Shown here piece after piece: positions 25,822 through 35,072 of a stretch of 64,000 nucleotides of DNA. The stretch spans positions 3,472,001 through 3,536,000 of the forward strand of contig NZ_VFPQ01000001.1 of NCBI RefSeq assembly GCF_006716785.1. Direction: 5' to 3'. The DNA comes from Thermopolyspora flexuosa (GTDB taxonomy: Bacteria > Actinomycetota > Actinomycetes > Streptosporangiales > Streptosporangiaceae). The position numbers were made by a program, and so were the translations under genes. The first letter of the stretch is position 1. Each line of letters begins with the position of its first letter. The notes beneath the pieces are model-generated. The model searched no databases, was not told the origin of the DNA, and saw only the letters and a program-made list of their open reading frames with translations.

Positions 25822-25886
25822 GCGATGCACCTTTCGGAGCCGATAAGTGGAACGGACTTCCCGGTTAGCTCTCCTTCAGCATAAAC

Positions 25887-25912
25887 ACAAGTGGACCGGT
25901 CGTTCCACTTGT
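25887..25912. promoter_or_regulatory. TetR operator palindrome
   Basis: Perfect arms ACAAGTGGA and TCCACTTGT flank an 8-bp centre, 12 bp before the TetR start. A matching half-site AAGTGGA lies at 25845-25851, near the start of the divergent oxidoreductase. Together they fit repression of both genes by the TetR protein. Confidence 0.8.
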
Positions 25913-25923
25913 AGAGTAGGGAC

Positions 25924-26655
25924 ATGGCTCCATCCACCGAGTCGTACGCGTCACCCGGCGTGAGGACCGCGGGACTGCGCGCGGACGCCGAACGCAACCG
26001 CGAGCGCATCCTCGCCGCGGCCCGCCGCCTGTTCGCCAGCGACGGACTCGACGTCTCCATGGCCTGCGTGGCCCGCGAGGCCGGGGTCGGCAAGGCGACC
26101 CTGGCGCGCCGCTTCCCCAGCCGCGAGGACCTGATCAACGCGGTGTTCGCCGACCGGATGGACGCCTACGTCGGCGCGGTCACCGAGGCCCTCGCCGACC
26201 CGGACCCCTGGCACGGGTTCACCGGCTTCGTCCGCAACGTCTGCGCCATGCAGGCCGCCGACCGCGGCTTCGCCGAGGTGCTGGCGATGACCTTCCCGTC
26301 CGCCAAGGCGCTGGAGGCCCGCCGCGCCGAGGCGTACCACGGGCTGCTCGAGCTCATCCGCCGCGCCAAGGCCACCGGCCACCTGCGCGAGGACGTCACC
26401 GACCAGGACATGGTCATCCTGCTCATGGCCAACGCCGGCGTCGTCGCCGCCACCCACGAGGCCGCCCCCGACGCCTGGCACCGCCTCGTCGGCCACATGC
26501 TCCGCGCCTTCGCCGCCCCCGGCACCGAACCGCCCCCACTGCCGCCCGCCCCCAGCCCGGCGGCCCTGTACCGCGCCATGATCCAGGCGGCCCGCGCCGC
26601 CCGCCCGCCCGACGGACGCGCAAGGCACGACGCCCGCCAGGCGCGCGACGAATGA
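25924..26655 (+). CDS. TetR-family regulator
   Basis: A 243-residue repressor with the helix-turn-helix ERNRERILAAARRLFASDG and VAREAGVGKATLARRFPSREDLI, and a helical C-terminal domain with a proline-rich tail after residue 200. GTAGGG lies four bases before the ATG. It faces the oxidoreductase gene across a clear palindrome. A degraded copy of part of its coding sequence lies at 24710-24836. Confidence 0.9.
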   Translation: MAPSTESYASPGVRTAGLRADAERNRERILAAARRLFASDGLDVSMACVAREAGVGKATLARRFPSREDLINAVFADRMDAYVGAVTEALADPDPWHGFTGFVRNVCAMQAADRGFAEVLAMTFPSAKALEARRAEAYHGLLELIRRAKATGHLREDVTDQDMVILLMANAGVVAATHEAAPDAWHRLVGHMLRAFAAPGTEPPPLPPAPSPAALYRAMIQAARAARPPDGRARHDARQARDE

Positions 26656-26724
26656 CCGGTGCAAAGCCGCAGGCCCAGGGGCGCGGCCATGTGTGCGCGG
26701 GCGGGGCGCGGTATACAGGTCTGC

Positions 26725-27174
26725 GTGGAGCTGGATCAGCTTGATCGTGCCATCATTCGGGAGCTCGTCGAGGACGCCCGGGCGACGTACGCCGAGATCG
26801 GGCAGCGGGTGGGGTTGTCGGCGCCCGCGGTGAAGCGGCGGGTGGACCGGCTGCAGGAGAAGGGGGCGATCAAGGGGTTCACGGTGCGGGTCGACCCGGC
26901 GGCGCTGGGGTGGACGACCGAGGCGTACGTGGAGCTGTTCTGCCGGGGGAAGACCTCGCCCGCGGACATCGCGACGGCGGTGGCGCGGAACCCCGAGGTG
27001 GTGTCGGCGTGCACGATCACCGGGGAGGCGGACGCGCTGCTGCACATCCGGGCGACCGACATGCGCCACGTGGAGCAGGTGATCGAGCGGATCGCGGCCG
27101 AGGAGTTCGTGGTGCGCACCAAGAGCTCGATCGTGCTCTCCCGGCTGGTGGACACCCCATTGCCCACCTCGTAG
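26725..27174 (+). CDS. Lrp/AsnC-family regulator of arginine/ornithine use
   Basis: A 149-residue Lrp-type regulator. A winged helix (LDQLDRAIIRELVEDARATY, then LSAPAVKRRVDRLQEKGAI) is followed by an amino-acid-binding RAM domain (residues 65-145). GTG at 26725 fits the family start, and TATACA at 26712-26717 lies seven bases ahead, so the message is probably leaderless. It precedes ddaH and rocD on the same strand and likely controls them through the repeats at 27230-27273. Confidence 0.9.
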   Translation: MELDQLDRAIIRELVEDARATYAEIGQRVGLSAPAVKRRVDRLQEKGAIKGFTVRVDPAALGWTTEAYVELFCRGKTSPADIATAVARNPEVVSACTITGEADALLHIRATDMRHVEQVIERIAAEEFVVRTKSSIVLSRLVDTPLPTS

Positions 27175-27229
27175 CCACCGCGCCGCCCGTGGCAGGGGTG
27201 TTTCGGCGGCTTTTCGGGCGCGTTTCCGT

Positions 27230-27273
27230 GCAACAAATCGACACCGCGGGGCCGGAACACGCAACGGATCGAC
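27230..27273. promoter_or_regulatory. Direct repeats upstream of ddaH, likely Lrp sites
   Basis: GCAAC-N2-ATCGAC occurs at 27230-27242 and 27261-27273, 31 bp apart or about three helix turns. A third partial copy (GCAACGCGCAA) starts at 27275. A -10-like TATCCT lies at 27319-27324, about 45 bp before ddaH. This layout suits an Lrp-type octamer. Confidence 0.55.
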
Positions 27274-27368
27274 GGCAACGCGCAATTTTTTCGCCTGGGC
27301 CGCACGAAACCCGGTTTCTATCCTGAACCTATCCCCTGACCAGCCGTTTTGACCCTGTGGAGCGGTGT

Positions 27369-28169
27369 ATGGCGCATGTTCGGCATTACGCCATGTGTCG
27401 GCCCGATCACTTCGCGGTGACGTACGCGATCAATCCGTGGATGGATCCGTCGGCCGGTGCGGACCGGGACAAGGCACTCCGGCAGTGGGAGCGGCTCAAG
27501 GCCGTGTACGAGGAGCTGGGCCACCGGGTGGACGTCGTCGAGCCGGTCGCGGGGCTGCCGGACATGGTGTTCGCCGCCAACGGCGGGCTGGTGGTGGACG
27601 GCAAGGTGTACGGCGCGCGGTTCGCCAACGCCGAGCGGGTGCCGGAGGGGCCCGCGTACCTGGAGTGGTTCCGCAGCCGGGGCTTCACCGAGATCAAGGA
27701 GCCGGAGCACGTCAACGAGGGCGAGGGCGACTTCCTCGTGCTCGACCACGTGATCCTCGCCGGGACCGGCTTCCGCACCCGGCCCGAGGCGCACCACGAG
27801 GCGCAGGAGTTCCTCGGCCGGCCGGTGGTGACGCTGCGGCTGGTGGACCCGCGCTACTACCACCTCGACACGGCGATGTTCGCGCTCGGCGGCGACAACA
27901 TCGCCTACTACCCGGAGGCGTTCTCCCCCGGCAGCCGGGCCGTGCTCGAGCGCATGTTCCCCGACGCGGTGATCGCGTCCGCCGAGGACGCGGCCGTGCT
28001 CGGCCTCAACGCGGTCTGCGACGGGCGCCACGTGGTGCTGAACGCCGAGGCGGGCGGGCTCACGCTTGAGCTCAAGCGCCGCGGGTACGACGTCATCCCC
28101 GTCGACCTGAGCGAGCTGCGCAAGGCCGGCGGCGGGCCCAAGTGCTGCACCCTGGAGATCCGGTCATGA
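27369..28169 (+). CDS. ddaH: Dimethylargininase
   Basis: A 266-residue amidinotransferase-fold hydrolase that splits dimethylarginine (or a related guanidine) into citrulline and an amine. Catalytic residues: His165 in RYYHLDTAMF and Cys259 in GGPKCCT. Other markers are LPDMVFAANGG and GEGDFLVLDH. ATG 27369 has TGTGGAG six bases upstream. It overlaps rocD by four bases, an actinobacterial pair. The partner and the Lrp regulator point to arginine/ornithine breakdown; arginine deiminase-like activity is an alternative. Confidence 0.9.
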   Translation: MAHVRHYAMCRPDHFAVTYAINPWMDPSAGADRDKALRQWERLKAVYEELGHRVDVVEPVAGLPDMVFAANGGLVVDGKVYGARFANAERVPEGPAYLEWFRSRGFTEIKEPEHVNEGEGDFLVLDHVILAGTGFRTRPEAHHEAQEFLGRPVVTLRLVDPRYYHLDTAMFALGGDNIAYYPEAFSPGSRAVLERMFPDAVIASAEDAAVLGLNAVCDGRHVVLNAEAGGLTLELKRRGYDVIPVDLSELRKAGGGPKCCTLEIRS

Positions 28170-29368
28170 GCGTGACGAGCGAGTTCATCGCGCGCAGCGA
28201 ACGGCACAGCGCGCACAACTACCACCCGCTGCCCGTGGTGATCCGCGAGGCGCGCGGCGCCTGGGTGACCGACGTGGACGGGCGGCGGTACCTCGACTGC
28301 CTGGCCGGATACTCCTCGCTCAACTTCGGGCACGGCAACGAGACGATCCTCGCCGCGGCCCGGGAGCAGCTCGACCGGCTCACCCTCACCAGCCGGGCGT
28401 TCTACCACGACCGGTTCGCCGAGTTCTGCGCCGCGCTCGCCGAGCTGACCGGCAAGGACATGGTGCTGCCGATGAACACCGGCGCCGAGGCCGTGGAGAC
28501 CGCGATCAAGGTGGCCCGCAAGTGGGGGTACGAGGTCAAGGGCGTGCCCGACGGCAAGGCGAAGATCATCGTGGCCGAGGGGAACTTCCACGGCCGCACC
28601 ACCACGATCGTCGGGTTCTCCACCGACCCGGACGCCCGCGGCGGGTTCGGGCCGTTCGCGCCCGGGTTCACCGTGGTGAAGTACGGCCACGCCGACGCGA
28701 TCCGCGACGCGATCGACGAGCACACCGTGGCCGTGCTCATCGAGCCGATCCAGGGCGAGGCGGGCGTGATCGTGCCGCCGGACGGCTACCTGCGGCAGGT
28801 GCGGCAGCTCTGCTCCGAGCACAACGTGCTGTTCATCGCGGACGAGATCCAGTCCGGGCTGGGCCGTACCGGGGAGACGTTCGCCTGCGACCACGAGGGC
28901 GTGGTCCCGGACGTGTACGTGCTCGGCAAGGCGCTCGGCGGCGGCGTGGTGCCGGTGTCCGCGGTCGCCGCGAACGCGGACGTGCTCGGCGTGATCCGGC
29001 CCGGGCAGCACGGCTCCACCTTCGGCGGCAACCCGCTCGCCTGCGCGGTCGGCGTCGCGGTGATCGGGCTGCTGCGCACCGGCGAGTACCAGGCGCGGGC
29101 GCGCGAGCTCGGCGCGGTGCTGCACCGGCGGCTCGGCGAGCTCGTCGGCCGCGGGGTGACCGGGGTGCGCGGCCGCGGCCTGTGGGCCGGGGTGGACTTC
29201 GACCCGGCGCTGCTCACCGGCCGCGAGGTGTGCGAGCGGCTGCTGGAGCGGGGCGTGCTCGCCAAGGACACCCACGGCGCCACGATCCGGCTCGCCCCGC
29301 CGCTCGTGGTGACCAAGGAGGAGGTCGACTGGGCGGTGGACCGGCTCGCCGAGGTGCTGCCGCGCTGA
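28166..29368 (+). CDS. rocD: Ornithine aminotransferase
   Basis: A 400-residue class-III PLP aminotransferase that turns ornithine into glutamate semialdehyde. It has PMNTGAEAVETAIK, GNFHGRTTT, the PLP-aspartate motif FIADEIQSGLGRTG, the PLP lysine in VLGKALGGG, and HGSTFGGNPLA. These match ornithine aminotransferase well. It is translationally coupled to ddaH (ATGA). Confidence 0.94.
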   Translation: MSVTSEFIARSERHSAHNYHPLPVVIREARGAWVTDVDGRRYLDCLAGYSSLNFGHGNETILAAAREQLDRLTLTSRAFYHDRFAEFCAALAELTGKDMVLPMNTGAEAVETAIKVARKWGYEVKGVPDGKAKIIVAEGNFHGRTTTIVGFSTDPDARGGFGPFAPGFTVVKYGHADAIRDAIDEHTVAVLIEPIQGEAGVIVPPDGYLRQVRQLCSEHNVLFIADEIQSGLGRTGETFACDHEGVVPDVYVLGKALGGGVVPVSAVAANADVLGVIRPGQHGSTFGGNPLACAVGVAVIGLLRTGEYQARARELGAVLHRRLGELVGRGVTGVRGRGLWAGVDFDPALLTGREVCERLLERGVLAKDTHGATIRLAPPLVVTKEEVDWAVDRLAEVLPR

Positions 29369-29374
29369 CCCGGG

Positions 29375-31009
29375 TCAGCCGCGTGGTACGGCCCGCCGGG
29401 ACGCGGGCCGTACCCGGCCGGGGGCGAGCCGGGCCTCGGCGATCTCGCTGACCGTGTCCGTGGCGGGCCCGGCGGTGTGCCAGCGCACGGTCGCCTCCCG
29501 GCCGGCCAGGTCGAGCGTGCCGACCGCGTTGTGGAACCACGGGCCCTTGACGATCTTCCACCGGTACGGCGGGCGGGGCAGCCGCGCGAGCCGGGCGAGC
29601 AGCCCGCCGGCCAGGCCCGCCACCCCGAACGAGGCGACCACGTTGGCGAGGCGCAGCGTGCGGCTGAGCGGGTTGCGGATCGGCGAGCAGACGATCTGGT
29701 AGATCGGGCGGCGGCGCGCCTTGGCGAGGTACGAGTAGTGCACATCGCCCGAGAGCAGCAGGATCGTGGCGGGCGGCGCGCCATGGGCACCGTCGGCGAC
29801 CTCGGCGAGCCGCCGGGTCAGCGCCTCGAACGAGCGGCGGAACGCGGCCCAGTGCTCCAGGTCGATCGCCTGCCGCAGCCGCTCGGACCAGCGGGCGACC
29901 CGCGGGCCCCACGCCCCGTCGGCGAGGGCCTCGTTCCACGCCTCCACGTGGTGGATGCCGCTCGGCAGCAGCACCGGGATCGAGGAGCAGACCACCAGGT
30001 GGTCCACGTCCCCGGTCAGCTGCCCGGTCGCCCACTCCCACTCCTCGTCGTCGAGCATGCGCCGCGCCCCGGGGTCGAGCACCCGGGCGGCGCGGGTGTC
30101 GAGCACGAGCAGGCGCACCCGCCCGATGTCGCGGGCGTGGCTCCACCGCACGGCCGCCGGTTCGGCGTCGGCGCGCGCGGCGTACGCGTCGAGCACCGCG
30201 CCCCGGTCGCCGTCGCCGGAGCGCAGCTCGGCGTACACCGGGTCGGCGGCCCGCTCCTCCGGGGACAGGTTGCCGAGGTGCTGGTAGACGTAGTAGGCCC
30301 CGAGCGCCGCGACGATGCGGCGGGGCCACCACTCCACCTTCGCCATCTCGGCCCGCCAGGCCGCGCTGGTGTTCCAGTCGTCCCGCACGTCGTGGTCGTC
30401 GAAGATCATCGCCGTGGGGAGGGTGGACAGCAGCCAGCGCATGTCCGGGTCGGTCCACGCCTGCCGGTACAGCTCGGCGTAGTCCTCGAAGTCGGCGACC
30501 TCGTCGCGCGGCTCGCCGTCCCGGCGGGCCCGGATGAACTCGAGCATCGCCTCCGACGGCTCGTCCGCGTACACCTGGTCACCGAGCAGAAGCAGCATGG
30601 CGGGCCACTCGTCCTCGGGGGTCTCGCGCAGCCGCCGGCCGTACGCGCCGAGCACGTCCACCCCGTGGGACAGCACGTGCCGCGCGTCGTGCGGCACGCT
30701 GGTCCGGCACGAGCCGAACAGCAGCCGCCGCGCCTCGGCCACCGGCCGGGCGAGGCTCGGCGGCGTCCCGTCGTCCCGCGGCCAGACCCGCACGCCGTCG
30801 AGCGCCACCGTGTACGGCACGGCCCGGCGCAGCCCGTCGAGATCGACGATCGCGTAGTGGTGGCCGTGCACGGTGAACGTGCGCTCCTCACCGCGCACCT
30901 GCCCGGCCTCGACGGTGACCGTGCACGGCTCGCTCGTCTCCACCCAGATGGAGACGCGGGTGGCGTCGGCGTACCGCGTCATGGGGCCGACGACGAGTTC
31001 CGCGCTCAT
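29375..31009 (-). CDS. PhoD-like metallophosphatase
   Basis: A 544-residue PhoD-family protein. Metal-binding motifs are in order: FGSCRTSVPHD, LLLGDQVYADEP, FDDHDVRDDWN and LLSGDVHYSYLA. Unlike secreted PhoD enzymes, it begins without a twin-arginine signal, so it is probably cytoplasmic. The C-terminal 120 residues include a hydrophobic stretch (VASFGVAGLAGGLLARL). It converges with rocD, six bp between the stops, and lies downstream of the flavin-reductase operon. The substrate is not known. Confidence 0.87.
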   Translation of the reverse strand: MSAELVVGPMTRYADATRVSIWVETSEPCTVTVEAGQVRGEERTFTVHGHHYAIVDLDGLRRAVPYTVALDGVRVWPRDDGTPPSLARPVAEARRLLFGSCRTSVPHDARHVLSHGVDVLGAYGRRLRETPEDEWPAMLLLLGDQVYADEPSEAMLEFIRARRDGEPRDEVADFEDYAELYRQAWTDPDMRWLLSTLPTAMIFDDHDVRDDWNTSAAWRAEMAKVEWWPRRIVAALGAYYVYQHLGNLSPEERAADPVYAELRSGDGDRGAVLDAYAARADAEPAAVRWSHARDIGRVRLLVLDTRAARVLDPGARRMLDDEEWEWATGQLTGDVDHLVVCSSIPVLLPSGIHHVEAWNEALADGAWGPRVARWSERLRQAIDLEHWAAFRRSFEALTRRLAEVADGAHGAPPATILLLSGDVHYSYLAKARRRPIYQIVCSPIRNPLSRTLRLANVVASFGVAGLAGGLLARLARLPRPPYRWKIVKGPWFHNAVGTLDLAGREATVRWHTAGPATDTVSEIAEARLAPGRVRPASRRAVPRG

Positions 31010-31111
31010 CGGTCCTCGCTCAGAACCACCCCGGGCTCCTTTCCCCGATGGCCCTGGCTTGGAGCATACGTGCGCCTCCGGGGTGCCGGGCGGATCCCGG
31101 AGGCGCCTGGC

Positions 31112-31606
31112 CTACGCGAAGGTGTGGTACCTCCCCCGGTAGTAGAGCAGCGGCCGGTCGGCCTGCCCGGGCGGCGGGCTCAGCTCCCGTACCCGGCCGA
31201 TCACGATGTAGTGGTCGCCGGCCCGGTACTCGGCCTCCAGCTCGCAGTCGATCCAGGTGTGCACGCCCTCGATGACCGGGTTCCCGGCCGCGGTGGGCCG
31301 CCAGGCGACCCCGCGCCACTTGTCCCCGCCGCTGCGGGCGAACCGGTTCGACACCTCCTGCTGGGTGTGCGAGAGCACGTTCACGCAGAACGCGCCGGCC
31401 GCGCGGATGTGCGGGTAGCTGGCCGAGGCCACCCCGACCGAGAACGACACCAGCGGCGGGTCGAGGGAGACGCTGTAGAACGACTGGCAGGTGAGCCCGA
31501 ACGGCACGCCGTCCCGGACCGCGGCCACCACGGTCACCCCGGAGGCGAAGTGGCCGAGCGCGTCGCGGAACTCCCGCGCCGAGAAGGCGAGCTGGGATGG
31601 TGTCAT
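31112..31606 (-). CDS. Flavin reductase (monooxygenase component)
   Basis: A 164-residue flavin reductase of the HpaC/RutF type: FRDALGHFASGVTVVAA, GLTCQSFYSVSLDPPLVSFSV, AFCVNVLS and DHYIVIGRVRELS. It would supply reduced FMN to the luciferase-like monooxygenase encoded in the same operon. ATG 31606 has GGAGGAG five bases upstream and overlaps the permease stop. It is the last gene of the seven-gene operon that starts at 37332. Confidence 0.93.
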   Translation of the reverse strand: MTPSQLAFSAREFRDALGHFASGVTVVAAVRDGVPFGLTCQSFYSVSLDPPLVSFSVGVASASYPHIRAAGAFCVNVLSHTQQEVSNRFARSGGDKWRGVAWRPTAAGNPVIEGVHTWIDCELEAEYRAGDHYIVIGRVRELSPPPGQADRPLLYYRGRYHTFA

Positions 31607-32364
31607 GTCTCCTCCAGTCCGCGCCGCCACGGCATCGCCCACCGCTCGGCGAGCACGACGAGGCCGAACGACGCCAGTCCGATGACCGCGGCGACCACGA
31701 CCGCGGCCCACAGGTACTCGTTGTCGAGCCGGGCCCGGGTGTCGTGGATGAGGTAGCCGAGCCCCTGCAGCGCGCCGATGTACTCGGCGGCGATCGCCGC
31801 GACGATCGCCGCGGACGCGCCGAGCTTGAGCCCGGTGAACAGGTACGGCAGGGCGGCCGGGAACCGCACGTGGACCAGCTCCTGCCGCCGCGAGGCGTTG
31901 AGCGTGTGCAGCAGCTCCAGCGTGGCGGCCTCGGCCGAGGCGAGGCCGCGCACCAGGTTGACGAGGGTGACGGTGTAGGCGAGGAACGCGGCGAGCAGCA
32001 CCTTCGACGGCACGCCGGGCCCCAGCCACAGCACGAGGATCGGCGCGATCGCCACCAGCGGCACCGCCTGGAGGGCGAGCACGAGCGGGTAGGCCCCGGC
32101 GCGCAGCAGCCCGGAGTAGGTGAACGCGACCGCGCACCCGATCGCCACCAGGTTGCCGAGCGCGAACCCCAGGAACGCCTCCATGATCGTCACGAGGGCG
32201 TGGTGGGCGAGGTCGGCGTGGTTCGCCGCGATCGCGGCGGCGATGCGCGACGGCGACGGCACGACCAGGCTGCTCACGCCCGCCCCGGTGACGTACAGCT
32301 CCCAGCCGGCGAGCACCGCAACGAGCAGCAGCCCCGGCGGCAGCGCGCGGGCGAGACGCCTCAT
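31603..32364 (-). CDS. ABC importer permease, second subunit
   Basis: A 253-residue permease of the SsuC/TauC type with six membrane segments and the ATPase-contact loop (LLHTLNASRRQELVHVRFPAALPYL). ATG 32364 has GGGAGGTG upstream. It overlaps the other permease gene at one end and the flavin-reductase gene at the other. Together with the other permease it should form a heterodimeric channel. Confidence 0.92.
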   Translation of the reverse strand: MRRLARALPPGLLLVAVLAGWELYVTGAGVSSLVVPSPSRIAAAIAANHADLAHHALVTIMEAFLGFALGNLVAIGCAVAFTYSGLLRAGAYPLVLALQAVPLVAIAPILVLWLGPGVPSKVLLAAFLAYTVTLVNLVRGLASAEAATLELLHTLNASRRQELVHVRFPAALPYLFTGLKLGASAAIVAAIAAEYIGALQGLGYLIHDTRARLDNEYLWAAVVVAAVIGLASFGLVVLAERWAMPWRRGLEET

Positions 32365-33173
32365 GCCGCACCTCCCTGCCGGGCGGCGGCGCCGACCCCG
32401 CCGCGGGGCACCCACGGCATGGCGACCCGCTCCACGAGCGTGATGATCCCGACCAGCCCGAGGGTGAGCGCGGAGGCGACGACGATCGCCGCCCACATCA
32501 GCCCGATCTGGAAGGTGTATCCGGAGATCTGCACGAGGTAGCCGAGGCCGCTGTCGCCGGTGATCCACTCGGCGACGGTGGCCTCGATCACGCACGACGA
32601 GGCCGAGATGCGCAGCGCCGCCAGCAGGTACGGCCGGGCCGCGTAGGCCCGGACCTTGAGCAGCCGCTGCATGCCGGTCGCGTTGAGCGTGTGCATGAGC
32701 TCCTCCACCTCGGCGTCGGCGGAGCGCAGCCCGCGCATGAGGTTGACGAGCGTGGTGAGGAAGGTGCTGAGCGCGCAGACCGTGATCCGCGGCTCGTACC
32801 CGGTGCCCATGATCACCACGAGGATCGGGATGATCGCGATGAACGGCAGCGCGCGCAGCGCGAGCAGCAGCGGGTACACCGCGTCCCGGACCAGCCGCGC
32901 GTAGGTGAGCGTCATCGCCACCGCGATCGCCGCCACGGTGCCGAGCCCGAACCCGGCGAGCGCGACGGTGAGCGTCGCCAGGCTCTCCTCGGCGATCGTG
33001 GGGGCGTACCGCGCCATCGCCTCAAGGACCGTGCTCGGCGCGGGCAGCACGTAGAACTTCACCAGCCCGGTGCTCGTCACCACCTGCCACAGCAGCAGGG
33101 CGGCGGCGAGGAAGGCCAGCGGGGCGCGCATGCCGCCCGCGCCGTCGCGGATTCTCCGTCCGACCCGGCTCAT
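32361..33173 (-). CDS. ABC importer permease, first subunit
   Basis: A 270-residue permease of the same family as its neighbour, with six membrane segments and the loop LMHTLNATGMQRLLKVRAYAARPYL-like region (residues near 155-180). The two permeases are clearly related but diverged. Most importers of this family use one permease as a homodimer, so a pair is notable. ATG 33173 has GGAGG upstream. It begins 14 bp after the ATPase stop. Confidence 0.92.
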   Translation of the reverse strand: MSRVGRRIRDGAGGMRAPLAFLAAALLLWQVVTSTGLVKFYVLPAPSTVLEAMARYAPTIAEESLATLTVALAGFGLGTVAAIAVAMTLTYARLVRDAVYPLLLALRALPFIAIIPILVVIMGTGYEPRITVCALSTFLTTLVNLMRGLRSADAEVEELMHTLNATGMQRLLKVRAYAARPYLLAALRISASSCVIEATVAEWITGDSGLGYLVQISGYTFQIGLMWAAIVVASALTLGLVGIITLVERVAMPWVPRGGVGAAARQGGAA

Positions 33174-33187
33174 CCGGCCTCCACGCC

Positions 33188-34030
33188 TCAGCCCGCCAGC
33201 AGCGCCGGGTCCGGCTCCGGCTCCGGCGCGATGCGGACCGGCGGGACCTCGTGGCCGTTGCCGAGCGCCCGGCGCAGCTCGCGTTCGGCCGCGGCGAACC
33301 GCGGGTCGTCGCGCAGCGCGGGGGTGCGGTGGTGGCCGAACGGCAGCGAGGCGAGGTGCACGATCCGGCCGGGCCGCGGCGACATCACCGCGACCTGGTC
33401 GGACAGGATCACCGCCTCGGACACCGAGTGGGTGACGAGCAGCAGCGTCGCCCCGCTCTCCTCGAGGATCTGGATGAGCTCGAAGTTGAGCCGCTCCCGG
33501 GTGATCTCGTCGAGCGCGCCGAACGGCTCGTCCATGAGCAGGAACTTCGGCCGCAACGTGAGCGCCCGGGCGATCGCGGCGCGCTGCCGCATGCCGCCGG
33601 ACAGCTCGTGCGGGTAGGCCTTCTCGAACCCGGACAGCCCGACCAGCTCGATCGCCTCCCGGGCCCGGGCCCGCCGCTCCCGCTTGGGGATCCCGGCGAG
33701 CTCGAGCCCGAGCTCGACGTTCTCGGCGAGCCGCCGCCATGGCAGCATGGTCGACTGCTGGGACACGAGGGCGAAGATCCGCGCGGCGCGGGCCTCCGCC
33801 GGGGTCAGCTCGTCCATGGTGACCAGGCCGCTGGTGGGCTTGACGATGTCGGCGAGGATCTTCAGCAGGGTGGACTTGCCGCAGCCGGAGGGGCCGAGCA
33901 GCGAGGCCCAGGACCCCTTCGGCACGACCAGGTCGCAGTCCGCCACGGCCGTGGTGGTGATGCCCCGCCGCTCGTAGGTCATGGTGAGGCCGCGGACGAC
34001 GATGCCCTCTCGGTGACGCCGGTCAGCCAC
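33188..34030 (-). CDS. ABC importer ATPase
   Basis: A 280-residue nitrate/sulfonate/taurine-type ATPase with Walker A GPSGCGKS, VSQQSTMLPW, signature LSGGMRQR, Walker B FLLMDEPFGALD and switch His in VTHSVSEAV. A proline-rich tail follows residue 255. The GTG start overlaps the monooxygenase stop by eight bases. It energises the two permeases encoded just downstream. Confidence 0.94.
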   Translation of the reverse strand: MADRRHREGIVVRGLTMTYERRGITTTAVADCDLVVPKGSWASLLGPSGCGKSTLLKILADIVKPTSGLVTMDELTPAEARAARIFALVSQQSTMLPWRRLAENVELGLELAGIPKRERRARAREAIELVGLSGFEKAYPHELSGGMRQRAAIARALTLRPKFLLMDEPFGALDEITRERLNFELIQILEESGATLLLVTHSVSEAVILSDQVAVMSPRPGRIVHLASLPFGHHRTPALRDDPRFAAAERELRRALGNGHEVPPVRIAPEPEPDPALLAG

Positions 34031-35039
34031 GGCCGCCCACCTCCGCCAGCGCCGGCCGTACGTGCCGCTGGAACAGCTCCAGGGTGCGGCGGGTCGGCTC
34101 GGGCGCGAGGCCGGGGAACTGGACGAGCAGGTCGAGCTGGTCCACGCCGGTCACCTCCAGGTACTCGCGCAGCCCGGCGGCGACGTCGTCCGGGTCGCCG
34201 ACGATCACGCAGGCGCGGCGCATGCGCTCGTCGAGGGTGACCGCCTGCGCGGGCAGCAGGCCGGCGGCGGTGGCGTCCGCCGCGTACCGGCCGCGGCCGA
34301 TCTGGGCGTAGTAGGTCTCGAAGGCGCTCTCGAACCGGGCGAACGCGTCGGCGCGGTCCTCGGCGATGAACACCGCGCGCACCCCGCGCACCCGGCCGGT
34401 GCCCCCGGCGGCGCGGTAGCGGGCCACGTAGCGGGCCTGCGCCTCGGCGACCTCGGCCTGCCCGACCACGAAGTTGAGGCCCTGCTCGGCGATGTACTCG
34501 ATGGAGGCGTCGTCGCGGCACGCCGCCCACATGCGCTCCACCAGGTGCGGCGCGGGGCCGACGTTGAGCAGCGGCAGGCCGGTGGAGGTGTCGCCGCGCA
34601 GCAGCATGAGGATCTCGCCGAGCGCCTCGCGGAATCTCGCCTGCCTGCGCCGCCGGGACTCCTCGTCGTGCGGCCCGGCGGTGCCCTGGCCGATGCCGAT
34701 CTCGGCGCGGCCGTCGGTCACCAGGTCGAGCAGGCACATCTCCTCGGCGCTGCGCTGCGGCGGCACGCCGGGCAGCACCTTCACGCCGGTGCCGAGCCGC
34801 AGCCTGGTGGTGGTCGCGGCGACCCGGGCGAGCAGCAGCTCCGGCACCGGGATGCGGCCGTAGAACGGGGCGTCCTGGACGTTGTGGTGCTCGCCGACCC
34901 ACACCGAGTCGTAGCCGAGCTCCTCGGCGAAGGCGAACTCCTCGTAGGCGCGCCGGACCAGGTCGGCGGTGGCCTCCTCGCGCACCTCCCACATCTGGTA
35001 GAGCAGGCCCACCGGGGCGTGGACGGTCGTCATGGTCAT
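34023..35039 (-). CDS. Luciferase-like (LLM) flavin-dependent monooxygenase
   Basis: A 338-residue TIM-barrel enzyme of the bacterial luciferase-like family that uses reduced FMN and oxygen. Markers are EELGYDSVWVGEHH, ATTTRLRLGTGVKVLPG, DLVTDGRAEIGIGQGT and an FVVGQAEVAEAQARY segment. It has its own flavin reductase in the operon and lies between the binding-protein and ATPase genes. It is therefore the likely enzyme acting on the imported compound, which may be an N-heterocycle or another nitrogen compound. The substrate is not shown by sequence. Confidence 0.9.
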   Translation of the reverse strand: MTMTTVHAPVGLLYQMWEVREEATADLVRRAYEEFAFAEELGYDSVWVGEHHNVQDAPFYGRIPVPELLLARVAATTTRLRLGTGVKVLPGVPPQRSAEEMCLLDLVTDGRAEIGIGQGTAGPHDEESRRRRQARFREALGEILMLLRGDTSTGLPLLNVGPAPHLVERMWAACRDDASIEYIAEQGLNFVVGQAEVAEAQARYVARYRAAGGTGRVRGVRAVFIAEDRADAFARFESAFETYYAQIGRGRYAADATAAGLLPAQAVTLDERMRRACVIVGDPDDVAAGLREYLEVTGVDQLDLLVQFPGLAPEPTRRTLELFQRHVRPALAEVGGRG

Positions 35040-35072
35040 GGTCGTGCGCTCCCGTCTCCTCGTGGTGTGCGG

